DNA of 64,000 bases from Alteromonas_E sp965248545 (GTDB lineage Bacteria > Pseudomonadota > Gammaproteobacteria > Enterobacterales > Alteromonadaceae), in NCBI GenBank assembly GCA_965248545.1, contig OZ252110.1:930001-994000 (forward strand), read 5' to 3'. The position numbers and the translations under genes were made by a program. The stretch's first letter is position 1. Every line of letters starts with the position of its first letter. Shown here piece by piece: positions 8,544 to 18,049 of this stretch. The notes beneath the pieces were generated by a model. The model was not told where the DNA came from. It saw only the letters and a program-made list of their open reading frames with translations, and did no database searches.

Positions 8544-10100
8544 CTAGTAACTGATTTTTTGCTGATCGAACAATTGCTGCAACGGTGATAGATGTTGCTC
8601 AAATCGTTTCCAGCGACCGATGGAACGGGTATTGATAGGCTCTCGTACTTGAACTTTACTCGCCGTTGAAACGGGTAATTGGTTATCTTCAACCTGAACA
8701 CACTGAGCTTCGTAGTCAAGATCGCAATACGCCAACAAATGTCGCGTATGCGCCTCTGGTTCGGCGGTGAATTGTTCGTAATTGACAACATGGACGCCGA
8801 CTGTATCTGCAAGGGATGTCACCATCTGGTAGAACTTTGCGAAAAACTGCCCTACCCAGTTGATATCATACGCGTAGTTATAATACGGACTATGAATCGA
8901 AAATAGCTGTCGAAAGTTGCCAATACAGGTATCCATAGGATTACGCAGCAAGCAAATAACTTTGGCATTCGGCAACGCCTGTTTGATCAGGCGAATATAG
9001 AAAAAATTGAACGGCAATTTATCGACGAAATGCGCTGATTCCGGCGCTACAATTCGCGTCTTTTCAATATACCGTTTTCCTAAACTTGCCGCGTCGACTT
9101 GTGCAGCCATTTCCAGCGTTTTAGCATCCAGTACACGATTGCCTGGGCTGTGTGTGAGTTCTTTGAGGGCTACGCCAAAATCTTGTAATTCACCACCTGA
9201 GCCGACTTGAGAATGACCACTCAATACGCGCTCAATCAAAGTAGTTCCAGAGCGTGGCATACCGACGACAAATATCGGTCTAGACGATTGATAGCCACTT
9301 GTAGTGTTCGCTAAATTCGCTTGCATTGCCGCATTGAACAACGGTCGGTCATCATCTGGATGATAATCGAGTTCGCTTCGCCATTGCAGTTTGGCTGTTT
9401 CTAACGCTTGAAAGGCAGCATCGTATTGCTGTTGTTGTTGATACTCGATCGCCAACGCATGGCCGATGTGCAGTTGCCCTTCCGCTGAGAGGTTGTTCTC
9501 TCGTTGTTCGAGCAATTGTGTGATGCGTTGCTCAGCATTGGCTGTAATTTTAAGGTCAGAGCGGGCGAAATATGCTTGGTAGTGGGCCGGGTTTAGCGCT
9601 ATGGCGCGTTCAAACGCGTTCGCGGCTCCAGTGAAATCGCCACTGAACTTAAGTGAAACACCAAAGTTGTAGAACAGCTGGGCGTGTGGTTGCTGGCTGT
9701 TGTGTTGAATCGCCCGTTCAAAACATTGAAGCGCGCGCTGATGCTCACCGATTCGACTCAACGTCACCCCAAGTGTGTCAAGGGCTGAAACACTCAAAGA
9801 AGGTGAATCTGCACAGGCATCCACATGAGCGAGTGCAGCCGGATAGTTGCCCAGAATTGACTCGCATTTCGCCAGATAAACCCAATACTCCGGCTCAGCT
9901 TGGATCCCAACCGCCTTCTCAATCAGTGCCACAGCTTTGCTAAATTGACCGATTTCGCTGTTAATTATGCCAAGTAAAAAATAGCCATCAGCAAAGCCGG
10001 GGTTTTGCTGTAACAACCCAACTAGGATTTGATGCGCTTTCACGTACTCGCGCTGATTAATCAGCTGAATGGCGTGTTGATGGGAAGATTGAAAGGTCAT
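8544..10100 (-). CDS. TPR-repeat sulfotransferase
   Basis: A 518-residue protein with two parts. Residues 1 to about 240 are tetratricopeptide repeats (for example AVALIEKAVGIQAEPEYW and GAANAFERAIALNPAHYQAY). From about residue 273 a sulfotransferase domain begins, with the 5'-phosphosulfate motif VGMPRSGTTLI at 279-289 and a 3'-phosphate binding motif LLRNPMDTCIGNF about a hundred residues later. The family transfers sulfate from PAPS to proteins or small molecules; the acceptor is not evident. No signal peptide is seen, so it is probably cytoplasmic. It lies directly downstream of the TonB-dependent receptor but is separated from it by a strong terminator, so it likely has its own promoter or depends on readthrough. 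Confidence 0.85.
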   Translation of the reverse strand: MTFQSSHQHAIQLINQREYVKAHQILVGLLQQNPGFADGYFLLGIINSEIGQFSKAVALIEKAVGIQAEPEYWVYLAKCESILGNYPAALAHVDACADSPSLSVSALDTLGVTLSRIGEHQRALQCFERAIQHNSQQPHAQLFYNFGVSLKFSGDFTGAANAFERAIALNPAHYQAYFARSDLKITANAEQRITQLLEQRENNLSAEGQLHIGHALAIEYQQQQQYDAAFQALETAKLQWRSELDYHPDDDRPLFNAAMQANLANTTSGYQSSRPIFVVGMPRSGTTLIERVLSGHSQVGSGGELQDFGVALKELTHSPGNRVLDAKTLEMAAQVDAASLGKRYIEKTRIVAPESAHFVDKLPFNFFYIRLIKQALPNAKVICLLRNPMDTCIGNFRQLFSIHSPYYNYAYDINWVGQFFAKFYQMVTSLADTVGVHVVNYEQFTAEPEAHTRHLLAYCDLDYEAQCVQVEDNQLPVSTASKVQVREPINTRSIGRWKRFEQHLSPLQQLFDQQKISY

Positions 10101-10111
10101 ACGTCAGCCAT

Positions 10112-10149
10112 AAAAAAATCACCTCAAGCATAATACTTGAGGTGATTTT
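10112..10149 (-). terminator. Rho-independent terminator of the TonB-dependent receptor gene
   Basis: A perfect 14-bp stem (10115-10128 with 10136-10149) and a 7-base loop end in a run of seven T on the minus strand. It starts eleven bases after the receptor stop and lies just before the sulfotransferase start. Confidence 0.9.
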
Positions 10150-10159
10150 CAAACAACAC

Positions 10160-12625
10160 TTACATTTCGAAGTTGTAAGTAAATTTCAGACCGATTTGAC
10201 GGGGTTGAATGATGAATCGACCATAATTTCTCAACAAATCAGGACGGTTAACGGCAGAATCACCATCGATTGTCACACCTAAGTCACTAACATCACGACG
10301 TACCGCTGAATAGGCGTACTTATCAAACAAGTTGTTTACGTAGAAGGTCACAGCCCAGTCAACATCTGAGACCGTTGCACTAAAGTTACTCAACGCAAAA
10401 CCAGGGATTTCTTCACCGTAGGCGCGTAAACCAACTTTTGAGTAAACGTCACTTTGAGCAGTCAAACCATAGTTGACGTCTAATAATTTGTCATCAAACA
10501 CTTCAGTGCTGTACTTGATCCCGAATGAGAATTGATTTTCTGGCGCACCAGATAAACGGTCACCATCTTTACCATCGTAGAAATCTTGCAGTGGCGTACC
10601 TGCATCATCAACAACTGCGAACAAGAACGGTGCATCAGCGGTCAATTCGGCCTTAGTATAAGAATAAGTTGCATACGCAGTGATATCATCACTCAGTACT
10701 GCACGAGTACTGATTTCAATACCACGGCTGTTGGCACCGTCTGCATTAGCCGTTATTGGCTGCTGACCATTTTCTGTCGCACCACTGACCTGCGCATCGT
10801 CCCAATCCACATTAAAGAGGGCGGCGTTGAAGTGGAATTTATTCTTAAACCACGTGCTCTTGAACCCTAGTTCATAGTTAGTCGTGGTATCAGCCACGTA
10901 AACTTGCTCGTTAGGTAAGGCACACACAATCTGATTCGGAAGGTCATCAACGTTATCTGGACAAGCTGCAACACCGTTCGCGCCACCGATTCGGAAACCT
11001 TCACTGACCGTGAAGTAACCGAGTAAAGTATCGTCGAACTGATAGCTGGCATTGAACTTCAATAGCGTTCCAGAATCATCTGCACCGGTTGTATCAAAGT
11101 CGAGTTCGATTGAATCAGATGGATCACCGTTGAACGCGCTTCGGAATAGCGGTAAATCGATGGCTGAGGTTGTCTCTACGTCATACTTATATTGGCGTGC
11201 TCCCACCGTAATATCGAGCTTATCGTTAACCGCATAAGTCAGTTCACCGAAGAATGCTTTTTCGGTGGTCTCACTATCGCTGACTGATAGATATTCCAAT
11301 GAATCTGGGCGTGGATTACCGCCAGTACCAAACACATCCAGCACAAACTGGTCGTAGTTAGGCGTAAACTCGCTACTAGAGCCGTCACTTTCAATCTTGT
11401 TGTAGAAAGCACCCACAATCCAGCTCAAGGCTGAATCTGTAGTTGAAACTAAACGAATCTCTTGAGTGAAAATGTCCACATTATCCAATTCGCGCGTAAA
11501 GGATGAGAACGCTGGAAACTCTTCATAAGAGTAGTTGAGTCGAATCAATAGGTCCGTTTGATCACGCTGACCGTCTGCCTCAAACGAGGATTTACCAGTG
11601 GCTGAGACAAGCTCGGCAAAGCCTAGGTCAGCTTTAATCTCCAAGCTCAATAATTCATCGGTTTTTTCACGCGGTTCTTCATAACGATATGCGGACTCGT
11701 ACTCTCCTACGCCTCCAGCCAATGCATTAGTTGGGGCTAGCACATCGTGGTGGACGATCGAACGGCCTTCCACGTCTTGCTTTTGATAAAAATAGGTTAA
11801 CGTACTATCCAACCAGTCGGTTGGCATCCAGCGCAGTGCAGCACGTGCGGTGAGTGTTTCTTCGCCGTTTGCGTCTTCAACACGACGCAGGTTCTGCTCT
11901 ACCGCTTGAGGGTCATCCCAATCCGGATCTGGTAATGACACTCCGCCTTCGCGGACTATATAGTTGTAATCGATAAAGCCGGGATCATCCAATCGATTGA
12001 ATGACGCTCTAAACCCGAGTTGGTCAGTGATCAGTGGGATGTTAATAACACCACCAATCTCATTACCGAGATCACTGCTTTCTGACAAATCAAACACGTC
12101 ACCATACACTTGGCCAGAGGTCATTTCTAAATCGACTTCTTTAGGAATGTAACGAATCGCGCCACCCAATGTGCCGGCACCGTATAGAGTACCTTGTGGG
12201 CCAATCAAGACCTCAACACGCTCAACATCGTTTAAGCGCATATTAATAAACAGTGGGATCTCGCCAAAGTAGGTTGCGACCGTACCGCCGTCAGAACCAG
12301 GGCCCGATGAGTTGGTGTTTAGGCCACGAACAATGATGGGGGAGTCGCTACGACCACCTTGGTCCGTAACGGTTAAACCTGGCACCCAACGAGCAACGTC
12401 TTCGAGCTGACCGATATTTTGTTCTTCCAATACATCAGACGTAAGGGCCGTGATATTGAGCGGCGTTTCTTGAATACCACCAACACGACGTGTCGCGGTC
12501 ACTTCAATTCTTTCGATTTGAGCTTCTTGAGCGGTTGCCACCGGCGCTACACCAACATTCAAGGCAATACCTACGGATGCGGCGATCAACGAGTAGCTAA
12601 ACGCTTTTTGTTTTTGTGTGTTCAT
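10160..12625 (-). CDS. TonB-dependent outer-membrane receptor
   Basis: An outer-membrane active-transport receptor of about 821 residues. The ATG at 12625 (MNTQKQKAF) is preferred because AGGA lies eight bases upstream and a signal peptide follows directly, ending VATAQEA. Next come a TonB-box-like IERIEVTATRR, the plug domain with LEDVARWVPGLTV, PIIVRGLNT and VERVEVLIGPQGTLYGAGTLGGAIRYI, and a long beta-barrel with typical sequences such as GYFTVSEGFRIGGANG and a C-terminal IGLKFTYNFEM. The sequence is of the COG1629 type without a close siderophore signature; the ligand is unknown. Two NtrC-like sites and a sigma-54-like promoter upstream suggest induction under nitrogen limitation, hinting at a nitrogen-containing ligand. 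Confidence 0.93.
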   Translation of the reverse strand: MNTQKQKAFSYSLIAASVGIALNVGVAPVATAQEAQIERIEVTATRRVGGIQETPLNITALTSDVLEEQNIGQLEDVARWVPGLTVTDQGGRSDSPIIVRGLNTNSSGPGSDGGTVATYFGEIPLFINMRLNDVERVEVLIGPQGTLYGAGTLGGAIRYIPKEVDLEMTSGQVYGDVFDLSESSDLGNEIGGVINIPLITDQLGFRASFNRLDDPGFIDYNYIVREGGVSLPDPDWDDPQAVEQNLRRVEDANGEETLTARAALRWMPTDWLDSTLTYFYQKQDVEGRSIVHHDVLAPTNALAGGVGEYESAYRYEEPREKTDELLSLEIKADLGFAELVSATGKSSFEADGQRDQTDLLIRLNYSYEEFPAFSSFTRELDNVDIFTQEIRLVSTTDSALSWIVGAFYNKIESDGSSSEFTPNYDQFVLDVFGTGGNPRPDSLEYLSVSDSETTEKAFFGELTYAVNDKLDITVGARQYKYDVETTSAIDLPLFRSAFNGDPSDSIELDFDTTGADDSGTLLKFNASYQFDDTLLGYFTVSEGFRIGGANGVAACPDNVDDLPNQIVCALPNEQVYVADTTTNYELGFKSTWFKNKFHFNAALFNVDWDDAQVSGATENGQQPITANADGANSRGIEISTRAVLSDDITAYATYSYTKAELTADAPFLFAVVDDAGTPLQDFYDGKDGDRLSGAPENQFSFGIKYSTEVFDDKLLDVNYGLTAQSDVYSKVGLRAYGEEIPGFALSNFSATVSDVDWAVTFYVNNLFDKYAYSAVRRDVSDLGVTIDGDSAVNRPDLLRNYGRFIIQPRQIGLKFTYNFEM

Positions 12626-12683
12626 GTGGGTTCCTACATATAAAGTTTCGACGGTCAAACCGTTCTTTTTCTTTAATTGTTTA

Positions 12684-12697
12684 GCACAATTTGTACC
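12684..12697 (-). promoter_or_regulatory. Sigma-54-like promoter of the TonB-dependent receptor
   Basis: On the minus strand the sequence CGGTACAAATTGTGCT has GG (12696-12697) and GC (12684-12685) separated by exactly ten bases, the invariant spacing of the -24/-12 promoter (consensus TGGCAC-N5-TTGCA). The TGGCAC block matches four of six positions. The predicted transcript start is near 12672, about 47 bases before the start codon. The NtrC-like sites upstream at the right distance strengthen the call. Confidence 0.5.
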
Positions 12698-12798
12698 GAT
12701 CTAACTGTCGGCTAAGCGGTGAAGTGATAAATGAAGGGATTACTGTGACCAAATGCGATAGGTGGCATAAAGCACAGCAACCTATCCTTGTCACTCTC

Positions 12799-12813
12799 GC
12801 ACTATATTAGTGC
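12799..12813. promoter_or_regulatory. NtrC-like enhancer site 1
   Basis: GCACTATATTAGTGC, a GCAC-N7-GTGC palindrome followed by A, fits the NtrC consensus TGCACYANANTGGTGCA well. Its centre is about 134 bases upstream of the predicted sigma-54 start. Confidence 0.55.
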
Positions 12814-12828
12814 AACATTTTGAATTAA

Positions 12829-12843
12829 GCACATGTTTAGTGC
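12829..12843. promoter_or_regulatory. NtrC-like enhancer site 2
   Basis: GCACATGTTTAGTGC has the same GCAC-N7-GTGC form as site 1 and lies 30 bp from it centre to centre, about three helical turns, like the paired NtrC sites upstream of glnA in enterobacteria. Confidence 0.5.
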
Positions 12844-12880
12844 GGTTTTTATTTACAGAGTTATGAATCGGGGGACGAAC

Positions 12881-13527
<647 letters not shown>

Positions 13528-13558
13528 TTTGAGATGTGCTTCTTTCGAAGAGGTGCGC

Positions 13559-13586
13559 ATTTTACAAAAATTCTTCCGCGGTGCAA
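13559..13586 (-). promoter_or_regulatory. Sigma-70 promoter of tRNA-Gly
   Basis: On the minus strand a -35 TTGCAC (13581-13586), a 16-base spacer and a -10 TAAAAT (13559-13564) are followed by a GC-rich GCGCACC discriminator, typical of stringently controlled stable-RNA promoters. The start would be near 13552, leaving a leader of about 25 bases. Confidence 0.8.
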
Positions 13587-13596
13587 CCGGAATTTG

Positions 13597-13626
13597 AAAA
13601 AAAATGCATTTTTTTGTCTGAATGCA
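13597..13626 (-). terminator. Terminator downstream of orn
   Basis: A TGCATT/AATGCA stem (13605-13610, 13621-13626) with a ten-base loop is followed on the minus strand by eight T. It separates orn from the tRNA-Gly promoter immediately downstream. Confidence 0.65.
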
Positions 13627-13710
13627 CAAAAAGTGTTCATTTAGCCGGTTGTGTATAGGTTCTGAATTCGCGCACCTGCCGACTTTACATTCCAGAACCC
13701 GAAATGGGCA

Positions 13711-14253
13711 TTAAATCGTGAACACCTTTTCGCGATAGTATTGTAATTCTGCAATCGATTCGCGAATGTCATCTAACGCGAGATGAACATTTTTCTTTTT
13801 AAACCCTTTTGGAATCTCCGGTTTCCAGCGCGCCGCCAGTTCCTTGATAGTACTGACATCGATGCTGCGATAGTGGAAATAGTCTTCCAACTCGGGCATG
13901 TACTTAACCATAAAGCGGCGATCTTGCCCGATGGTATTACCGCACAACGGAGACTTGCCCGCGGGAACGTATTGTTCAAGGAATGCTATGGTTTGCTGTG
14001 CTGCTTGTGCTTCATTAATGGTACTCGCACGACACCTTGCTGTTAGCCCAGTCTTACCGTGCGTGTCGACACACCAGGGATCCATGTTGTCCAAAATATC
14101 ATCCGGCTGGTGCACCGCAATCACCGGGCCTTCAGCCAATATGTTTAGTTGAGCATCCGTCACTATGGTAGCGATTTCCAATACAACACAGGTTTCCGGA
14201 TCAAGCCCGGTCATTTCCATATCGATCCACACAAGGTTTTGTTCGTGCAACAT
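13711..14253 (-). CDS. orn: Oligoribonuclease
   Basis: A DEDDh 3'-5' exoribonuclease that degrades the shortest RNA oligonucleotides, including pGpG from cyclic-di-GMP turnover; cytoplasmic and dimeric. The 180-residue length is normal. All motifs are visible: ExoI WIDMEMTGLD, ExoII GNTIGQDRRFM and ExoIII with H and D in HLALDDIRESI. The LVWIDMEMTGLDPETC N-terminus and the RSIDVSTIKELAARW segment are diagnostic of Orn. It is divergent from rsgA, as in Escherichia coli and many relatives. A terminator follows at 13597-13626. Confidence 0.97.
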   Translation of the reverse strand: MLHEQNLVWIDMEMTGLDPETCVVLEIATIVTDAQLNILAEGPVIAVHQPDDILDNMDPWCVDTHGKTGLTARCRASTINEAQAAQQTIAFLEQYVPAGKSPLCGNTIGQDRRFMVKYMPELEDYFHYRSIDVSTIKELAARWKPEIPKGFKKKNVHLALDDIRESIAELQYYREKVFTI

Positions 14254-14345
14254 GTTGCATCCCCCACGATATTGCTAAATTAGACATGCACTTCGATGGC
14301 GCAAACGGTAACATGTCGGGGCATATCAGCCAATGAATAATATCA

Positions 14346-15380
14346 GTGAAGAAAAAGCGTCAACTGACCCAGCAACAGAAACGTCGAATCAAAGCTAATC
14401 GCGCGCGTCGGATTGAGCAACAAGCGGCGTTGAAAGACGAACCCGATCTCAGTCAGTTAGACAGTGGCGTGGTAATTGGTCGCTTCGGTCAGCACGCAGA
14501 TGTGGAAACACACGAGGGACGTTTGGTCCGATGCCATATTCGCCGTTCGATCGACTCTGTCGTATGTGGAGACCGCGTAGAGATCTCCACAGAACAGGAT
14601 AGTTCAGGTAATTTTGGCGGTGTCATTGAAATAGTGCATGATCGCAACACTCTGCTAACCCGACCCGATTTCTACGATGGTATCAAGCCTATTGCCGCGA
14701 ATATCGACCAGATAATTGTGGTCAGCTCTATCCTTCCAGAGTTGTCTACGCATATTATCGATCGCTATTTGGTCGCCTGCGAAGATACTGGCATACCTGC
14801 AGTTATCGTGATCAATAAAGTCGATTTGTTGGATCCTGCGCAGCGCGACGAAGTCGAACAACAGTTAGCGGTGTACACCCAACTAGGCTATCCAGTTGTG
14901 TACACCAGTTGCAAAACTGAATCAGGGTTGGCGCCACTGCAAGCAGTGCTAAATCAAAAAACCAGTGTGTTTGTTGGCCAAAGTGGTGTGGGCAAATCCA
15001 GTTTGATCAACGTACTATTGCCACAGGCGTCAGAGCTAACCGGCGAGGTATCAAGTACATCTGGCCTTGGCCAACACACCACTACTGCTGCCAAGCTGTT
15101 GCACTTCCCAAGTGGTGGCGACCTCATTGACTCACCGGGTGTGCGTGAGTTTGGTTTATGGCATCTACCTGTCGATAAAATCACCACTGGATTTATCGAG
15201 TTTCAACAGTACTTAGGTGGCTGTAAGTTTAGGGATTGTAAACACGGCAATGATCCTGGCTGTTTAATAAGAGCTGCGGTCGAAAGCGGTGATATTGCAC
15301 AACACCGTTATGACAGCTATCACCGTATACTCGCAAGTCTCGATGAAGAAAGACCCAATCGTTCACTCAAAACTGAGTAA
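14346..15380 (+). CDS. rsgA: Ribosome small subunit-dependent GTPase RsgA
   Basis: A 30S-subunit assembly GTPase of 344 residues. It has a basic N-terminal helix (KKKRQLTQQQKRRIKANRAR), an OB fold (DSGVVIGRFGQHADV and GDRVEI), then a circularly permuted GTPase domain in which G4 (NKVDLLD) precedes G1 (GQSGVGKSSLIN) and G3 (DSPGVREFGL). A zinc-binding motif near the end (CKFRDCKH, then PGC) completes the family layout. The start is GTG. It is divergent from orn and followed by psd on the same strand, a conserved order in gammaproteobacteria. Confidence 0.97.
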   Translation: MKKKRQLTQQQKRRIKANRARRIEQQAALKDEPDLSQLDSGVVIGRFGQHADVETHEGRLVRCHIRRSIDSVVCGDRVEISTEQDSSGNFGGVIEIVHDRNTLLTRPDFYDGIKPIAANIDQIIVVSSILPELSTHIIDRYLVACEDTGIPAVIVINKVDLLDPAQRDEVEQQLAVYTQLGYPVVYTSCKTESGLAPLQAVLNQKTSVFVGQSGVGKSSLINVLLPQASELTGEVSSTSGLGQHTTTAAKLLHFPSGGDLIDSPGVREFGLWHLPVDKITTGFIEFQQYLGGCKFRDCKHGNDPGCLIRAAVESGDIAQHRYDSYHRILASLDEERPNRSLKTE

Positions 15381-15485
15381 TACTCTCGCTATATAGCCAA
15401 CTCAACTGGCTCATAACTTGAAAGTCCTATGCTGAACTCGCCAATAGTGTACAATCCGCCCGTTGTTTAAATGGAGTCCGCGTTC

Positions 15486-16376
15486 GTGATCAATTGGTTT
15501 AAAGTCAATCTTCAATACATTTTACCTAAGCACTTGATATCTCGAGTGGTAGGTGGCCTTGCAGCAGCAAAAGCTGGGTCATTGACAACGGGCCTGATCA
15601 AATTGTTTATCCGTCAGTTCAATGTGGATATGACAGAAGCGGCTGATCCGAATCCGGAAAACTACAAGACGTTTAATGACTTTTTTACACGTGAATTGAA
15701 AGCGGGCGCCCGTCCGATTGTTGAAGATGACAACATTTTGGTGCACGCGGTGGATGGTGCGGTTAGTCAAACTGGCCCAATTAAGCAGGACGCAATCTTT
15801 CAAGCGAAAGGCCACGAATATAGCTTAACCGCATTACTGGGTGGTAATCCTGAGCTAGCCAAGCCATTCCAAAATGGCGACTTTGCGACCATTTATTTGT
15901 CCCCAAGAGATTATCACCGTATTCACATGCCAATCGACGGTGTTTTGACCGATATGGTGTACGTACCCGGGGATTTATTCTCAGTAAATCCTTTAACGGC
16001 AGAAAATGTGCCCGGCCTATTTGCACGAAATGAGCGCGTTGTGGCTATCTTTGATACGAGCGTCGGCAAAATGGCAATCGTATTGGTTGGCGCAACGATT
16101 GTTGCCAGCATTGCAACGGTTTGGGCTGGCACAGTAACGCCGCCGGCAGGCCCTAATGTGGTCCACTGGCAATACGATCCAAAGGCTGACGACGCCATAA
16201 CCTTGAAAAAAGGTGAAGAAATGGGCTTGTTTAAACTTGGCTCAACCATCGTTGCGTGTTTCGAGCCAGATCGCGTTAACTTGGCAGCAATGCAGCCGGG
16301 TGAAACCACCCGTCTAGGCACCCCGTTTGCTCATATTGCCGGAACCGAAACAGTCACGCCTGACGCGGACGCGTAA
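15486..16376 (+). CDS. psd: Phosphatidylserine decarboxylase proenzyme
   Basis: Membrane-associated enzyme converting phosphatidylserine to phosphatidylethanolamine. The proenzyme cleaves itself at the LGST motif, seen near residue 252 (FKLGSTIVAC), to form the pyruvoyl group. Other family blocks are TFNDFFTREL, HAVDGAVSQ, AKGHEYSL, YLSPRDYHRIHMP and YVPGDLFSVNP. I prefer the GTG at 15486 because GGAG lies nine bases upstream and the N-terminus then aligns with known Psd; the in-frame ATG at 15471 lacks a ribosome site. A TACAAT -10-like hexamer at 15450-15455 fits this start. Downstream is the permease gene, nine bases away. Confidence 0.95.
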   Translation: MINWFKVNLQYILPKHLISRVVGGLAAAKAGSLTTGLIKLFIRQFNVDMTEAADPNPENYKTFNDFFTRELKAGARPIVEDDNILVHAVDGAVSQTGPIKQDAIFQAKGHEYSLTALLGGNPELAKPFQNGDFATIYLSPRDYHRIHMPIDGVLTDMVYVPGDLFSVNPLTAENVPGLFARNERVVAIFDTSVGKMAIVLVGATIVASIATVWAGTVTPPAGPNVVHWQYDPKADDAITLKKGEEMGLFKLGSTIVACFEPDRVNLAAMQPGETTRLGTPFAHIAGTETVTPDADA

Positions 16377-16384
16377 GCCCGAAC

Positions 16385-17254
16385 ATGGACCCTGTCAAAC
16401 GCAGTCTAATATCACTGCATATCACAGTGGTGCTGCTAAGTGCCGCATCACTGTTTTCCAACATCATTCCCTTAAATGCGCTTGATATAACCTTTGGTCG
16501 CTCGCTGTTTGCGTGCATGTTGTTGTTCGCTTTTATTGCACTTAAGGAATCGAGCTTTAAACTTCAGTCAGCGCGCTGCTATTGGATTGCAGCGGGGCTA
16601 GGCGTTTTAATGGCTGCGCATTGGACAAGTTACTTTGCCGCTATGCAATACGCCGGAGTTGCCGTCGGTATGATCGCGCTATTCACTTTTCCTGTGATCA
16701 CGGTCTTAATCGAGCCCTTTTTTGAGCGCTTCTCGCTAGCTTGGCAGGATATTGCCAGTGCGTTAGTTGTGTTGTTTGGCATTTATTTGATCGTCCCAAC
16801 AGCGTCGGTAAACAATGATGTAACACTCGGTGTTTTGATTGGTATTGGCTCGGCTATTTTGTATGCGTTTCGCAACATTCTGCATCGCAAACACTTTGCC
16901 CATTACAGTGGCGCAAAAGCCATGGCCTATCAAATATTGGTCGTTTGTTTGTGCTTGGTGCTATTTGTATCACCTGATTTCTATGCATCGAGTCAAACCA
17001 TGTGGCTACAGCTGATTGTGCTGGGTACGCTATTCACCGGATTACCGCATGCGATGGTCGCTGCCAGTTTGCAGCATTTACGGGCCAAAACATTTTCATT
17101 AATCGCCTGTATGCAACCACTGTACGGAGTGATTTTGGCCATTATAGTGCTCAACGAAAATCCGACTTGGTCAACACTCATTGGTGGACTATTAGTGGTA
17201 TCAGCGTCGGTATATGAAACCATCAATGCACATCAACGCCCGGCGACACGATAA
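16385..17254 (+). CDS. EamA/DMT-superfamily permease
   Basis: A 289-residue inner-membrane protein with about ten hydrophobic helices arranged as two EamA repeats. The first repeat includes WIAAGLGVLMAAHWTSYFAAMQ and VAVGMIALFTFPVITVLIEPFFE. The second starts near residue 145 (GVLIGIGSAILYAFRNILHRK) and includes ACMQPLYGVILAIIVLNENP. The superfamily exports or imports amino acids, nucleotides or other metabolites; the substrate cannot be inferred. It starts nine bases after psd and probably shares its transcript. Confidence 0.85.
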   Translation: MDPVKRSLISLHITVVLLSAASLFSNIIPLNALDITFGRSLFACMLLFAFIALKESSFKLQSARCYWIAAGLGVLMAAHWTSYFAAMQYAGVAVGMIALFTFPVITVLIEPFFERFSLAWQDIASALVVLFGIYLIVPTASVNNDVTLGVLIGIGSAILYAFRNILHRKHFAHYSGAKAMAYQILVVCLCLVLFVSPDFYASSQTMWLQLIVLGTLFTGLPHAMVAASLQHLRAKTFSLIACMQPLYGVILAIIVLNENPTWSTLIGGLLVVSASVYETINAHQRPATR

Positions 17255-17341
17255 CCGCCAACACCAAGCCCCTGCGCTTGACTAACGCGCACGCGACAGA
17301 CATCCTCTCACTATCGGTTCACATGAAATAACGCAGTCTAA

Positions 17342-18049
17342 GTGATGAAGGTATTCGCACATCGAGGTGCCAGCGGAGAGGCTCCAGAAAATAGCCAGGC
17401 AGCGATTCAAATCGCGTTAGATTTACCCATCTTCGGTGTCGAGATTGATGTTTTTGCGTTCGATGACGATTACGTAATCACCCATGACCGATGGCTGACC
17501 CGAACCACAGGTATCGCGCGACGCCTGAATGACTTAACCAAAGCTGAGTTGGCGGCCCTGTCAGCAGGAGAATACCAAGGCCATCCACAATCCATACTCA
17601 CATTAGCTGAGGTGTTGGCGCTGGGTTGGGATGAGAAAGTGCTTAATCTCGAATTAAAATCGATCGCAGATATGCAGCACTTACACGACTATATCAAGAC
17701 TCATGCCCCAGACTTGCCCAGCAGCCAAATTCTGCTCTCGTCTTTCAATCATCATTATTTAGCTTCTGCACGCCAGTTACAGCTACCATATAAGCGAGGG
17801 TGGTTAACCGCTTCATTGCCTTTGCAACTGGCGGCTACCGCCGAAGCCAGTGGCAGTGACTGGATATCGATAGATATGGCCATGCTCGACGAGGCCCTCG
17901 TTAAGGACGCTCATGCACGCGGCTTAAAAGTCGGTGTTTATACGGTAGATCAAGAGGACGATTTAGCACTATTGCTGTCGATGCAGGTCGATGCAGTATT
18001 TGCCAATCATCCAGGTAGAGCGGCAGAGTTTATTCGTCTGAACCGTTAA
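17342..18049 (+). CDS. Glycerophosphodiester phosphodiesterase (UgpQ-like)
   Basis: A 235-residue protein of the GDPD family that hydrolyses glycerophosphodiesters to glycerol-3-phosphate and an alcohol. Catalytic motifs are clear: FAHRGASGEAPENS at the N-terminus, GVEIDVFAFDDDYVITHDRWLTRTT, LNLELKS and the C-terminal GLKVGVYTVDQEDD and VDAVFANHP. There is no signal peptide, so it is a cytoplasmic UgpQ type. The frame opens GTG-ATG; the ATG at 17345 is equally possible. Its stop overlaps the convergent merC-like gene by four bases. Confidence 0.92.
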   Translation: MMKVFAHRGASGEAPENSQAAIQIALDLPIFGVEIDVFAFDDDYVITHDRWLTRTTGIARRLNDLTKAELAALSAGEYQGHPQSILTLAEVLALGWDEKVLNLELKSIADMQHLHDYIKTHAPDLPSSQILLSSFNHHYLASARQLQLPYKRGWLTASLPLQLAATAEASGSDWISIDMAMLDEALVKDAHARGLKVGVYTVDQEDDLALLLSMQVDAVFANHPGRAAEFIRLNR

